Source: Intestinibacillus massiliensis
GTDB taxonomy: Bacteria > Bacillota > Clostridia > Oscillospirales > Butyricicoccaceae
Assembly (NCBI GenBank): GCA_029267335.1
Contig: JAJUJC010000001.1
Span: forward strand, 124,001 to 188,000
DNA length: 64,000 bases
Reading direction: 5' to 3'
Below, in pieces: positions 54,386-62,246 of this stretch (its first letter is position 1; every line of letters starts with the position of its first letter). The translations under genes and the position numbers were made by a program. A model generated the notes under the pieces. It saw only the letters and a program-made list of their open reading frames with translations, was not told the origin of the DNA and ran no database searches.

Positions 54386-54910
54386 ATGCAGTATGATACC
54401 GATGCGGATTTCCATGCCTGCATCGCGGAGCTGATCGACACACCGGAGGTACAGCGCATGTGTCATATTCCGCAGCATGGACAAATCAGCTGCTTTGGAC
54501 ATAGCGTCCTCGTAGCGTATCTGAGCTATCGCATCTGCCGCAAATGGCGACTGGATTGGCGTGCCGCCGCACGCGGCGGCCTACTGCACGATCTCTTTCT
54601 ATATGATTGGCGCGTACATGGCACGCACGAGGGTCTGCATGCGTTTTCCCATCCGCAGGCGGCATGCGAGAATGCCAGTCGGCTCTGCGCGCTGACAGAC
54701 CGGGAGCAGGACATTATTTTATCGCACATGTGGCCTGTGACATTTCGGCGCTTTTACCGCTATCCGGAGTCCGCGGTCGTGAGCTGTGTTGATAAGCTGT
54801 GCGCGGTGGCGGAAGCGTTCCATGTGTTCCATCATATGCGTCTGGCGCAGCGGTTGGGACTGTCCCGCCGTGTGTTTTTACAGCGCGGGCATGCCCTGCC
54901 GGAGCAATAA
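54386..54910 (+). CDS. HD-domain phosphohydrolase-like protein
   Basis: This 174-residue all-helical protein has the HD-domain spacing: the first His in ISCFGHSVLVAYLSYR, the HD pair in RGGLLHDLFLYDW, and a further His in GLHAFSHPQAACENA. It belongs to the small HD family that hydrolyses nucleotides or cyclic dinucleotides, but the substrate is unknown. It is transcribed alone on the plus strand, with AAAGGGGTG before ATG and a terminator after it. Confidence 0.88.
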   Translation: MQYDTDADFHACIAELIDTPEVQRMCHIPQHGQISCFGHSVLVAYLSYRICRKWRLDWRAAARGGLLHDLFLYDWRVHGTHEGLHAFSHPQAACENASRLCALTDREQDIILSHMWPVTFRRFYRYPESAVVSCVDKLCAVAEAFHVFHHMRLAQRLGLSRRVFLQRGHALPEQ

Positions 54911-54940
54911 AAAAGGTCGGGAGGTATTCCCGACCTTTTT
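54911..54940. terminator. Bidirectional terminator between the HD gene and dut
   Basis: AAAAAGGTCGGGA and TCCCGACCTTTTT form a perfect stem with runs on both sides, between two convergent genes. Confidence 0.9.
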
Positions 54941-54941
54941 T

Positions 54942-55442
54942 CTAGTTTGTGCTTCCCAGTCCCCCGTGACGTTCCTTTTCCGCTGCATCGTCCTCAGTCA
55001 GTCCGAACGGCAGGAACACGCCCTGTGCAAACGCCTCCCCGGCAGCGATGGATACCGTGCGACCGGTGCGCGAATCGTTTGTGATCTTCACAAAGATATG
55101 TCCTTCATTATCCGCGTGATAATAATCGCTGTCGATGATGCCCACGGTATTGTCCATTTGCAGCCGATAGCGGAATCCCAGACCCGAACGCGGAAACAGC
55201 ATCAGCACCCAACCATCCTCCATACGCACACGCATACCGGTCGGGATTTGAATGGTTTCGCCGGGCGCCAGGGTGCAATCCATCGGAGCATAGAAATCAT
55301 AGCCTGCCGATCCGCGCGTCGCTCTTTGGGGCAGGTGCAGCCGGTCATACGTTTCCAGTGCAGGTGCGGCATGAAAGGTGTTCAGCCAGTCCGCATTGAA
55401 TTGGGCAGGACTGACTTTTTGAAATTGTGCGATTCTCAGCAT
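54942..55442 (-). CDS. dut: dUTP diphosphatase (dUTPase)
   Basis: Dut hydrolyses dUTP to dUMP, keeping uracil out of DNA. The 166-residue trimeric-type protein has the five motifs, visible as RGSAGYDFYAP, FPRSGLGFRYRLQ, NTVGIIDSDYY, FAQGVFLPFG and the C-terminal RHGGLGSTN, which ends in the P-loop-like motif 5. It is transcribed alone on the minus strand. Confidence 0.94.
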   Translation of the reverse strand: MLRIAQFQKVSPAQFNADWLNTFHAAPALETYDRLHLPQRATRGSAGYDFYAPMDCTLAPGETIQIPTGMRVRMEDGWVLMLFPRSGLGFRYRLQMDNTVGIIDSDYYHADNEGHIFVKITNDSRTGRTVSIAAGEAFAQGVFLPFGLTEDDAAEKERHGGLGSTN

Positions 55443-55611
55443 GTGTAGGGTACTCCTTCTAAATCAAAGCAAACCGCTGAAACCAAGCCGGATTTTGACG
55501 ATTTCATGGCTGCTATTTTATCTATTATATAGGATACAGTACTAACTTTTTCCGTTTTGCTTGTTCTCTCGTTCTTTCAGTTGGATAGGTGGCATGGTGC
55601 TCTCATCGTGT

Positions 55612-56075
55612 CTAATCCTCAACGTTTCTCAACGGAATAGAATCCTTATCTGTCATGATCAATACGTCGCCGGACATGATTCTGGTCGTACCCGCAGGTA
55701 TAATGCCTTGATCGGAACGTTTGATGACCAGAATAAAACCGGATTGCAACAAGATGTCGGTGATTCATTGACCTTCCCACAGATCACTTTTCCGGCTACC
55801 GATCTTGCGGTGGACCAATTTGTTCCAAATCCACCGTAAAGCATGATAAATACAAGTGCAACCGAGCATATTTGCTCGGCAAATATGTAGTTATCAAATG
55901 AAATTTTTACAGCCCCATCAGATCCCAAAAACATTCCTAATACGATAAAAGCCAGCAACGTGGGAATCCCGATTTTAGCAGATTTCTTGTTAAAGATAAC
56001 GCATGTGATAATGACTGTTGCTGCAACCAATAGGTATGTAGCGATACCAGTCCCTCCGTTCTCTGTTACATACAC
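55612..56075 (-). pseudogene. Internally deleted NhaP2/CvrA-type cation/proton antiporter
   Basis: The minus strand starts with the N-terminal membrane part of a potassium/proton antiporter (LVAATVIITCVIFNKKSAKIG, IGIPTLLAFIVLGMFLG and LVFIMLYGGFGTNWS), then drops abruptly. The next sequence encodes, in another frame, the C-terminal TrkA_C domain (ITDILLQSGFILVIKRSDQG, IPAGTTRIMSGDVLIMTD) and ends at TAG 55612. The several hundred residues between, including most membrane helices, are lost, and the two ends are out of frame. The longer ORF of the track simply reads through the junction. The gene is dead. Confidence 0.88.
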
Positions 56076-56203
56076 TTTATGATGCTTACTTAAAGATTAA
56101 CATAGATAAAACCAAAAGTCATGCGTAAGTTTGCGATCTATACACAACTTTGGCGTTGTGCGCAGTTTAAAATTGGAATCCGTGATACTAAGTAGCAAGA
56201 AAA

Positions 56204-56237
56204 TAAAAAAAGAAGCTCGATTTCTCGAACTTCTTTT
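56204..56237 (-). terminator. Terminator after tRNA-Ser
   Basis: GAAGTTCGAG and TCGAGCTTC form a stem with a short loop, followed on the minus strand by TTTTTTT, directly after the tRNA-Ser 3' end. Confidence 0.88.
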
Positions 56238-56238
56238 C

Positions 56239-56329
56239 TGGCGGAGAGTCAGGGATTTGAACCCTGGGTACGGGATTACCGCACACACGATTTCCAATCG
56301 TGCGCCTTCGACCACTCAGCCAACTCTCC
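56239..56329 (-). tRNA. tRNA-Ser (anticodon GGA), CCA encoded
   Basis: The minus strand has acceptor GGAGAGT/ACTCTCC with discriminator G and encoded CCA, an anticodon stem CACGA/TCGTG with loop TTGGAAA (anticodon GGA), and a T-arm GGGTTCAAATCCC. The long variable arm (GTGCGGTAATCCCGTACC) is the class II mark of serine tRNA. Confidence 0.97.
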
Positions 56330-56598
56330 AAGTATTTTGTTTTCGTTTACTTGACTGGTCAAGCAACGAAATTTATTATATATCATATTCCCCCTTTCGT
56401 CAAGCGATTTTTGCAAAAAAATCTAAAAAATTTTATACGCAAATAATGATGCGAAAAAACGGTATTTTTCGTCGAAAAACGAAGGAACAGAAGAAAATAT
56501 AAGCTATTCACAATATCGTAACATTTATCTGTTATACTATAAGTCTCACATCCATCCATGGCAGCAATGCTGCACTGACAGAAAGGAGCCATCCGACC

Positions 56599-57963
56599 AT
56601 GGCAAGCAATCCGAATTACAGCAACGTCACACCCGCGATTGAGGCGCTCGCGGAACGCAGCCGTCACAATAGCCGGATTGATCCCGAGGATTATACGAGA
56701 TATGATGTCAAACGCGGCTTGCGCGATCTGAACGGACGCGGTGTCGTGGCGGGTTTGACTGAGATTTCGGAAATCGTGGCGACGCGCGAGGAAAACGGTC
56801 ATGCCGTCCCGTGTGAGGGCGAGTTGTTTTATCGCGGGTATCGCATTGATGATCTGGTCAATCGTCCGCTGCATGAAAAACGGTTTGGCTTTGAGGAGAC
56901 CGCTTACCTGCTGATGTTCGGTGAACTGCCGACGCGTGAGCAGCTTCAGGAATTTCAAACGCAGTTATCCTATTATCGCACCTTACCGAATAATTTCGTG
57001 CGGGATGTGATCCTGAAAGCGCCGAGTGATGATATGATGAACTCCCTTGCAAAATGCGTGCTGACAATGGCATCTTATGATACGAATACCGATGACATTT
57101 CCTTGCCGAATGTTGTGCGGCAGTGCATGCAAATGATTGCAACGTTCCCGCTTTTTGCAGTATATAGCTATCAGGCATATCGCTACATGGAAGGCAACAG
57201 CCTGTGCATCCATGCGCCGAATCCTGCCCTGTCGACGGCCGAAAATATTCTGGCACTCTTGCGGGCGGATTCCTCGTACTCTTATTGGGAGGCACATGTG
57301 CTTGACATCTGCCTCATGCTGCATGCAGAGCATGGCGGGGGCAACAACTCGACCTTTACCACGCATGTGGTCACCTCCTCCGGCACGGACACATATTCCT
57401 GCATGGCGGCAGCACTGGCTTCCCTCAAGGGTCCGCGGCATGGCGGTGCGAACATCAAAGTTGTGCGCATGTTCGAGGATATGAAGAAGAATATTCAGAA
57501 CTGGTCAGATGAGGAAGAGATCAAGCGGTATTTGCGCGCCCTTCTGCATGGCGAAGCGTTTGACAAGGCAGGGCTTATTTATGGTATGGGACACGCCATC
57601 TACTCGGTGTCCGATCCGCGCGCGAATATCCTGCGGTCCTTTGTGGAAAAGCTTTCTCAGGAAAAGGGGCGTACGGATGAATATGCGTTGTATTCCCGTG
57701 TTGAACGGCTTGCGCCCGAGGTCATCACGCAAGAGCGCAAGATGTATAAGGGTGTCAGCGCAAATGTCGACTTCTACTCCGGTTTTGTGTATCTGATGCT
57801 CGATCTTCCGCTCGAGCTCTATACACCCATCTTTGCGATCGCGCGAGTCGCCGGTTGGAGCGCACACCGCATCGAGGAACTGATCAATATGGGAAAGATC
57901 ATTCGTCCGGCATATACCTATGTCGGAAAACGTCGTGAATATCGTGCGTTGGAAGAGCGCTAA
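56599..57963 (+). CDS. gltA: Citrate synthase (citrate/2-methylcitrate synthase)
   Basis: This enzyme condenses oxaloacetate with acetyl-CoA to citrate. The 454 residues are of Gram-positive type with an N-terminal extension. The conserved parts are ELFYRGYRIDDLVN, LHAEHGGGNNSTFTTHVVTSSGTD (catalytic His region), YGMGHAIYSVSDPRA (second His) and NVDFYSGFVYLMLDLP (catalytic Asp). The gene is separate, on the plus strand, preceded by GAAAGGAG and followed by a strong terminator. In an anaerobe it likely supplies 2-oxoglutarate for glutamate. Confidence 0.95.
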   Translation: MASNPNYSNVTPAIEALAERSRHNSRIDPEDYTRYDVKRGLRDLNGRGVVAGLTEISEIVATREENGHAVPCEGELFYRGYRIDDLVNRPLHEKRFGFEETAYLLMFGELPTREQLQEFQTQLSYYRTLPNNFVRDVILKAPSDDMMNSLAKCVLTMASYDTNTDDISLPNVVRQCMQMIATFPLFAVYSYQAYRYMEGNSLCIHAPNPALSTAENILALLRADSSYSYWEAHVLDICLMLHAEHGGGNNSTFTTHVVTSSGTDTYSCMAAALASLKGPRHGGANIKVVRMFEDMKKNIQNWSDEEEIKRYLRALLHGEAFDKAGLIYGMGHAIYSVSDPRANILRSFVEKLSQEKGRTDEYALYSRVERLAPEVITQERKMYKGVSANVDFYSGFVYLMLDLPLELYTPIFAIARVAGWSAHRIEELINMGKIIRPAYTYVGKRREYRALEER

Positions 57964-57967
57964 TGAA

Positions 57968-57994
57968 AACGAGGGCATGTAATATGCCCTCGTT
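57968..57994. terminator. Terminator between citrate synthase and the OadG-like gene
   Basis: AACGAGGGCAT and ATGCCCTCGTT form an 11-bp stem followed by TTTTTT on the plus strand and an A-run on the other. Confidence 0.9.
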
Positions 57995-58003
57995 TTTTTG
58001 CCC

Positions 58004-58126
58004 TCAGGACCGATTTGTCAAACGCCCCAAGGCATATACGATCAAAGCGATCACACCGATGACGGCGAAAATACCCGCCATTCCCTGCCACAGGATCGTA
58101 ATGGCTTGCTGTACTGCTTCAGACAT
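58004..58126 (-). CDS. OadG-related small membrane subunit, 40 aa
   Basis: This very short frame follows the OadB gene by 15 bases on the same strand, with AAGGAGG before ATG 58126. The 40-residue peptide is MSEAVQQAITILWQGMAG followed by one strong membrane segment (IFAVIGVIALIVYAL) and the tail GRLTNRS. It fits the gamma-like subunits of sodium-translocating decarboxylases, which help assemble the complex and bind a metal through a cytosolic tail, though that tail is minimal here. No alpha (biotin carrier/decarboxylase) subunit is next to it. Confidence 0.8.
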   Translation of the reverse strand: MSEAVQQAITILWQGMAGIFAVIGVIALIVYALGRLTNRS

Positions 58127-58141
58127 GAGAGATGTGCCTCC

Positions 58142-59269
58142 TTACATAAAGAACCCTAAGATGATACCGCCTGCGACGACACTGGCGATTTGACCGGATA
58201 CATTTGCACCCACCGCATGCATGAGCAGATGATTTTGATTGTTTGCCTGTACGCCCATCTTTTCTACAACACGGGCGGACATCGGGAACGCGGAGATGCC
58301 AGCGGCACCGATCATCGGGTTCACCTTTTCCTTGCAGAACAGATTGAGCACCTTGGCAAACAGCACACCGCCGATCGTATCGAAAACGAACGCGAACAGT
58401 CCCAAGCCGAGAATGAGCAGCGTTTCCGGACGGACAAACTGATCGGCCCGCATGGAAAACGAGATAGACAGGCCGAGCAGCAGCGTAATGAGGTTCGCAA
58501 GCTCATTCTGCGCGGTTTCGGACAGGCGGCTCAGAACGCCGCACTCACGAATGAGATTGCCAAACATCAGGCAGCCGACCAGCGCGACAGAAGCGGGTGC
58601 TACCAAGCCTGCGATCACAGAGACCAGAATCGGGAACAGGATACGCATGCCGCGTGATACCTTTTCCGGATGATATGGCATCTCTATCGCCCGTTCTTTT
58701 TCCGTTGTGACAAGTTTGATTGCAAACGGCTGAATAATGGGCACAAGCGCCATGTAGGAGTACGCAGCGACAGCGATCGCGCCCACATAATTGGAGCGCA
58801 GTACCTGTGACACCAAAATGGCGGTCGGGCCGTCGGCAGCGCCGATAATACCCGCGGAGGCCGCGTCGCGAATGTCAAAGCCGATCGTTGCCGCAAGCAG
58901 GATCGTCAGGAAAATACCAAACTGCGCCGCTGCACCAAAGAGAAACATTTTGGGGTTGGACAGCAGCGGACCAAAGTCGATCATCGCGCCGATGCCGATA
59001 AACAGCAGCAGCGGAAAAGCTTCCGAGATCTCGATTCCGTTTTCAAACAGCCATTGAATAATGCCGTGTGTCTGCCCCACGCCCTGTGTCATTTGATCGA
59101 TCACGCCTGATGCGGGAAGATTGACTAAGATCGCACCAAATCCCATTGGAAGCAGCAGCGCAGGCTCATATTCCTTTTGAATCGCGAGCCAGATCAAAAT
59201 CCCGCCGACCACATACATGACGACCTGCTGCCAAGTGATCGACAGCAGACCCTCCCATAAAAATTCCAT
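58142..59269 (-). CDS. oadB: Sodium ion-translocating decarboxylase beta subunit
   Basis: This is the membrane subunit that couples decarboxylation of a biotin-bound substrate (oxaloacetate, methylmalonyl-CoA or similar) to Na+ export. The 375 residues have about nine membrane segments and the conserved FIGIGAMIDFGPLLSNP and AAGIIGAADGPTAILVSQVL-type motifs, with the functional Asp in ADGPT. The start ATG follows GGAGG. The OadG-like gene follows, so this is a two-gene unit. The upstream leader has a promoter, a probable yybP-ykoY riboswitch and a terminator. Confidence 0.95.
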   Translation of the reverse strand: MEFLWEGLLSITWQQVVMYVVGGILIWLAIQKEYEPALLLPMGFGAILVNLPASGVIDQMTQGVGQTHGIIQWLFENGIEISEAFPLLLFIGIGAMIDFGPLLSNPKMFLFGAAAQFGIFLTILLAATIGFDIRDAASAGIIGAADGPTAILVSQVLRSNYVGAIAVAAYSYMALVPIIQPFAIKLVTTEKERAIEMPYHPEKVSRGMRILFPILVSVIAGLVAPASVALVGCLMFGNLIRECGVLSRLSETAQNELANLITLLLGLSISFSMRADQFVRPETLLILGLGLFAFVFDTIGGVLFAKVLNLFCKEKVNPMIGAAGISAFPMSARVVEKMGVQANNQNHLLMHAVGANVSGQIASVVAGGIILGFFM

Positions 59270-59321
59270 AGAACTTCCTCCCGCAAATAGTATTCTCTTT
59301 TTTTAGGCGGAGTATGAAAAA

Positions 59322-59364
59322 AGACCTGTGTTTTCCGCACTTAGCATACGAAAAACACAGGTCT
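59322..59364 (-). terminator. Riboswitch expression platform: terminator before oadB
   Basis: AGACCTGTGTTTT and AAAACACAGGTCT form a perfect 13-bp stem on the minus strand, followed by TTTTTT. The left arm is also the 3' side of aptamer helix P1, so ligand binding should block the terminator. Confidence 0.88.
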
Positions 59365-59461
59365 GGTCATTTCAGGTGAAGCCAGAATGTCCGTTGCCGG
59401 ACAAACACGCTTGTTGACTTCATCACGCGAAAAATACGCGCTGACTACTCCCCTTTGTTTG
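59352..59461 (-). promoter_or_regulatory. Probable yybP-ykoY (Mn2+) riboswitch aptamer before oadB
   Basis: The minus strand opens with CAAAGGGGAGTAG, has an internal GAAGTCAACAAG and ends with CAGACCTGTG, the order of conserved boxes I know from the yybP-ykoY family. The 5' strand AAACAAAGG pairs in 8 of 9 positions with CCTGTGTTT, giving helix P1. That same 3' strand is the left arm of the following terminator, the usual logic of an on-switch that senses Mn2+. The match was made by eye, without a covariance model. Confidence 0.72.
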
Positions 59462-59466
59462 CTTTT

Positions 59467-59495
59467 ATCCTATCAGGTCACAGCATGAAAGTCAA
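59467..59495 (-). promoter_or_regulatory. Promoter of the oadB riboswitch leader
   Basis: TTGACT and TAGGAT are 17 bases apart on the minus strand, ending just before the riboswitch 5' end. Confidence 0.8.
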
Positions 59496-59520
59496 GAAAA
59501 TTATTCTGGCTGCATCGAAA

Positions 59521-59556
59521 AACATGCCTCTGCCGTGTGTGCGGCAGAGGCATGTT
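59521..59556 (-). terminator. Terminator after the ProC-like gene
   Basis: CATGCCTCTGCCG and CGGCAGAGGCATG form a perfect 13-bp stem on the minus strand, followed by TTTTTCG. Confidence 0.9.
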
Positions 59557-60024
59557 TCACTTGCAAACGCTGCCTACAATATCGCGGCATGCGGCCTTCA
59601 TGTATTCGGGAAACCCAGCAGAGTATTCGATGTTGGCAATGCGGCAGCCGTTATCTCCGACGGTAGGCATTGCGGTAGCCACAAGCGTACCGTGGGCAAC
59701 GCGCTCGAGCACATAATTGCAGTCGATCCCCTCTGTCATAGAGACGATGATCTTACCGCGTGTCAATGCGTTAATCGGTGCGAGAACCGTGCCAAATTCA
59801 CGCTTTGGTGCCGCGATTACAACAATTTCGGACTTCATTAACACGGAAGCATCATCCCGCAGCACGTTGACACCATGCTTTTTGTATTCTGTAATATGCT
59901 CGGGGTTGGTATCGGAAATAAAGAGATTCTTTTGTGAGATGATGTCTTTTTCGAGAATCGCGTCGATCATCCGAGCCGCATAATCGTTCACGCTTAAAAA
60001 ACCGACATGGATGCTATGCGCCAT
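59557..60024 (-). CDS. ProC-like NAD(P)-binding-domain protein lacking the C-terminal domain
   Basis: The 155 residues resemble the N-terminal Rossmann domain of pyrroline-5-carboxylate reductase (KSEIVVIAAPKREFGTVLAPI, GKIIVSMTEGID, VATAMPTVGDN). The C-terminal helical dimerisation/catalytic domain of ProC (about 110 more residues) is absent. The glycine-rich loop is degenerate (GFLSVNDYA instead of GGGNMA), so nucleotide binding may be lost. The gene has its own promoter and terminator, so it is probably expressed and may be a regulatory or moonlighting remnant. Confidence 0.75.
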   Translation of the reverse strand: MAHSIHVGFLSVNDYAARMIDAILEKDIISQKNLFISDTNPEHITEYKKHGVNVLRDDASVLMKSEIVVIAAPKREFGTVLAPINALTRGKIIVSMTEGIDCNYVLERVAHGTLVATAMPTVGDNGCRIANIEYSAGFPEYMKAACRDIVGSVCK

Positions 60025-60125
60025 GATCTTTCACCCTTTCTGCTAAAATGCAAATTTCAAATTCATTTTAGTATACAGCAATATATACAGAAGTTTCAAT
60101 AATTTTTCGTGCAAAAAGCCAAAAA

Positions 60126-61508
60126 TCAGCGACACGACGAATCCGCACTGCACTTTTCTGCCGCTTTCAGGTAAATTGCACACTCCAAACGCTTACGTTC
60201 TAACTCGCAGCCCATCGCATACGGCTCATTCAGGTCGTGGTTCATCGAGTCGTTTGCCGCGGAGCAGCCGCCGGAGCAATAGAACTTTGCCCAACAATCC
60301 TTGCACTTATTGCGCGTGTAGATATTCATGCCGGCGAACTTCTTGGCGATCTCCATATCGAAGGTGCCGTCGAGTACGCTGCCCTGCCGATAATCCGGTC
60401 TGCCGACGAACTGATGGCACGGATAGATGTCGCCCTCCGGCGTGACCGCTACATACTCATAGCCCGCGCCACAGCCGCGCAGACGCTTGACCACGCACGG
60501 ACCCTGTTCGAGATCAACCATGAAGTGGAAGAACGAGAACGGTTTGCCCTCCGCACAGCGCTGCTGCATAATATCCGCCAGGCGCTCATACTCTGCAAAG
60601 ATCTTGGGCAAATCTGCCTCGGTCAAGTCGTAGCCGCTGCCCTCTTCACTCGTGACCGGCTCGACCGACAGACGGTCAAATCCGGCGTCCGCGATGTGTA
60701 GAACGTCCTCGGCAAAGTCCAGATTCTTCGAGGTAAACGTACCGCGTGCATAATAATCGCGTGCGGGATCACGCTCTTTCACCAGTTCGCGGAACTTGGG
60801 CACGATCACATCGTAGCTGCCCTGTCCGTTCACGGTTTTGCGCATCTCATCATTGACGGACGGTCTGCCGTCGATCGAAAGCACCACGTTGTCCATGTTT
60901 TCGTTAATGTAGCGGCGCGCTTCCTCATCGAGCAGCACACCGTTGGTCGTGATCGTAAACCGGAACTTCTTACCGTGTTCCGCCTCGATAGAGCGTGCGT
61001 AATCGACGGTTTTCTTCACCGTATCAAACGCCATCAGTGGTTCGCCACCAAAGAAATCTACCTCGATGTTACGGCGCTTGCCGGAGCGTGCAATGACGAA
61101 GTCGATCGCGCTTTTGGCGACCTCGAACGGCATGATCTTACGCCCTGTACCGAAATCGCCCGTGGAAGCGAAGCAATATTTGCAGCGCAGGTTGCAGTCG
61201 TGCGCAACATGCAGGCACAACGCCTTGACCGGGGCGCCGACCGGAATATACTTGCTGACGTCGATGTAATCGTCATCTGCAAACAACTGACCGGCATTCT
61301 TCAGCTCGAGCAGTTCATTGTATGCATCCCGAATCTCATCCGCACTGTACTGCGGCAGCTTGTCCGACAGCTCTGCCGGACAGACGCCGGGCATATCGGG
61401 GGTCAAAAATTCCGATATGGCATAGGAAACGTCGTCGAGCACATGGACCGCGCCGCTGTTGACATCCAGCAGGAAATTAAGCCCCTTCATAGAGTATCTG
61501 TGTATCAT
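60126..61508 (-). CDS. scfB: SCIFF peptide radical SAM maturase (thioether-forming)
   Basis: This enzyme forms thioether cross-links in the SCIFF (six Cys in forty-five) peptide encoded just upstream. The 460 residues have an N-terminal peptide-binding region (MKGLNFLLDVNSGAVHVLDD), the radical SAM [4Fe-4S] motif HDCNLRCKYC at about residue 105, and the C-terminal SPASM auxiliary-cluster cysteines, visible in CKDCWAKFYCSGGC. The layout, length and location beside scfA all match CteB/ScfB. A hairpin separates it from scfA. Confidence 0.95.
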   Translation of the reverse strand: MIHRYSMKGLNFLLDVNSGAVHVLDDVSYAISEFLTPDMPGVCPAELSDKLPQYSADEIRDAYNELLELKNAGQLFADDDYIDVSKYIPVGAPVKALCLHVAHDCNLRCKYCFASTGDFGTGRKIMPFEVAKSAIDFVIARSGKRRNIEVDFFGGEPLMAFDTVKKTVDYARSIEAEHGKKFRFTITTNGVLLDEEARRYINENMDNVVLSIDGRPSVNDEMRKTVNGQGSYDVIVPKFRELVKERDPARDYYARGTFTSKNLDFAEDVLHIADAGFDRLSVEPVTSEEGSGYDLTEADLPKIFAEYERLADIMQQRCAEGKPFSFFHFMVDLEQGPCVVKRLRGCGAGYEYVAVTPEGDIYPCHQFVGRPDYRQGSVLDGTFDMEIAKKFAGMNIYTRNKCKDCWAKFYCSGGCSAANDSMNHDLNEPYAMGCELERKRLECAIYLKAAEKCSADSSCR

Positions 61509-61547
61509 ATGTATTTGATTCTCCGTCTTTTTAATTGAAACAGAAAA

Positions 61548-61583
61548 CCGCGAGGCGCACCGATTCCACCGGCACGCCCCGCA
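61548..61583 (-). terminator. Hairpin between scfA and scfB
   Basis: On the minus strand GCGGGGCGTGCCG pairs with CGGTGCGCCTCGC over about 13 positions (some G-U) and is followed by GGTTTTCTGTTT. It should act as a leaky terminator, giving more peptide than maturase mRNA. Confidence 0.75.
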
Positions 61584-61604
61584 GCTTCAAGCATCTGGTT
61601 TATC

Positions 61605-61748
61605 TTACTTGCTGTGCTCGCACTTCTGGTTAGCAACCGTGCAGGAGGTCTTGCAAGCGGACTGGCAAGAGGTCTGGCACTCGCCGCAGCCGCCATGTGC
61701 CGCCGTCTGCTTGAGCGTAGCGGAAGTCAAAGTCTGAATGTGTTTCAT
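61605..61748 (-). CDS. scfA: SCIFF precursor peptide (six cysteines in forty-five)
   Basis: This ribosomally made peptide is too short for the ORF track. It starts at ATG 61748 (GGAG site upstream) and has 47 residues: a leader MKHIQTLTSATLKQTAAHG and a core with GCGECQTSCQSACKTSCTV and one further Cys, six in all (positions 21, 24, 28, 32, 36, 43). The core almost repeats the family consensus. It is matured by the adjacent scfB product. The biological role of SCIFF remains unknown in clostridia. Confidence 0.95.
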   Translation of the reverse strand: MKHIQTLTSATLKQTAAHGGCGECQTSCQSACKTSCTVANQKCEHSK

Positions 61749-61769
61749 GTTGTTTTGTCTCCTTTGAAA

Positions 61770-62174
61770 TTATTTTCTACGATGTTTGCCGCGACGACAG
61801 CTTGCACCTGCGAGCGATCCTACACAGGAGAACGCCAATGCAATACCGCCACACAGCAGTACTCGACCCAAACGGATCGGTTCGCCGACCCAAAGAAAAC
61901 TTGTGAGCAACAGCAGTGCAAACAGCACCGCTCCCCCCAACAGCCCCCAAAGGAAACGGCTGCGCCCCGCGCGGCAAGCCGCGAGGAACGCGCAGAAAAA
62001 TGCCCCGGCGGCAACCGATGCAAGTGCCGCATGCGGAATCCATCCCGCGTTCAGCTTTCCTGCATTGACGGCTAACGCGCCGACCATCATGAAAAGCAGC
62101 GTCAGCACCAGTGCGATCAGAACCGGCGGTACGAGAACCTGCCCCGCCGACGCTGTACTTTCTGCCTTTTTCAT
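61770..62174 (-). CDS. TIGR04086 family membrane protein
   Basis: This membrane protein of about 134 residues starts at ATG 62174, with GAAGGAGG 7 bases upstream. It has four hydrophobic segments (VLIALVLTLLFMMVGALAV; AALASVAAGAFFCAFLAAC; LWGLLGGAVLFALLLLTSF; VLLCGGIALAFSCVGSLAG) and a basic C-terminus. The TIGR04086 family occurs next to SCIFF genes in clostridia, and the gene lies here 21 bases before scfA. A role in SCIFF export is a guess from location. Confidence 0.88.
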   Translation of the reverse strand: MKKAESTASAGQVLVPPVLIALVLTLLFMMVGALAVNAGKLNAGWIPHAALASVAAGAFFCAFLAACRAGRSRFLWGLLGGAVLFALLLLTSFLWVGEPIRLGRVLLCGGIALAFSCVGSLAGASCRRGKHRRK

Positions 62175-62246
62175 AAGCGCCTCCTTCAAACTCCGAACGA
62201 CCTTGTTAATGCAAGTCTATTCGGAAAATCAGGAAAACAGAACCGC

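Noticed and set aside
55561-55839. A 92-aa plus-strand frame
   Set aside because: It runs antisense to the antiporter pseudogene, whose TrkA_C sequence reads clearly on the minus strand.
59352-59461. Na+ riboswitch before the Na+ pump
   Set aside because: Biologically attractive, but the visible boxes match yybP-ykoY better; kept as a model-search check in the finding.
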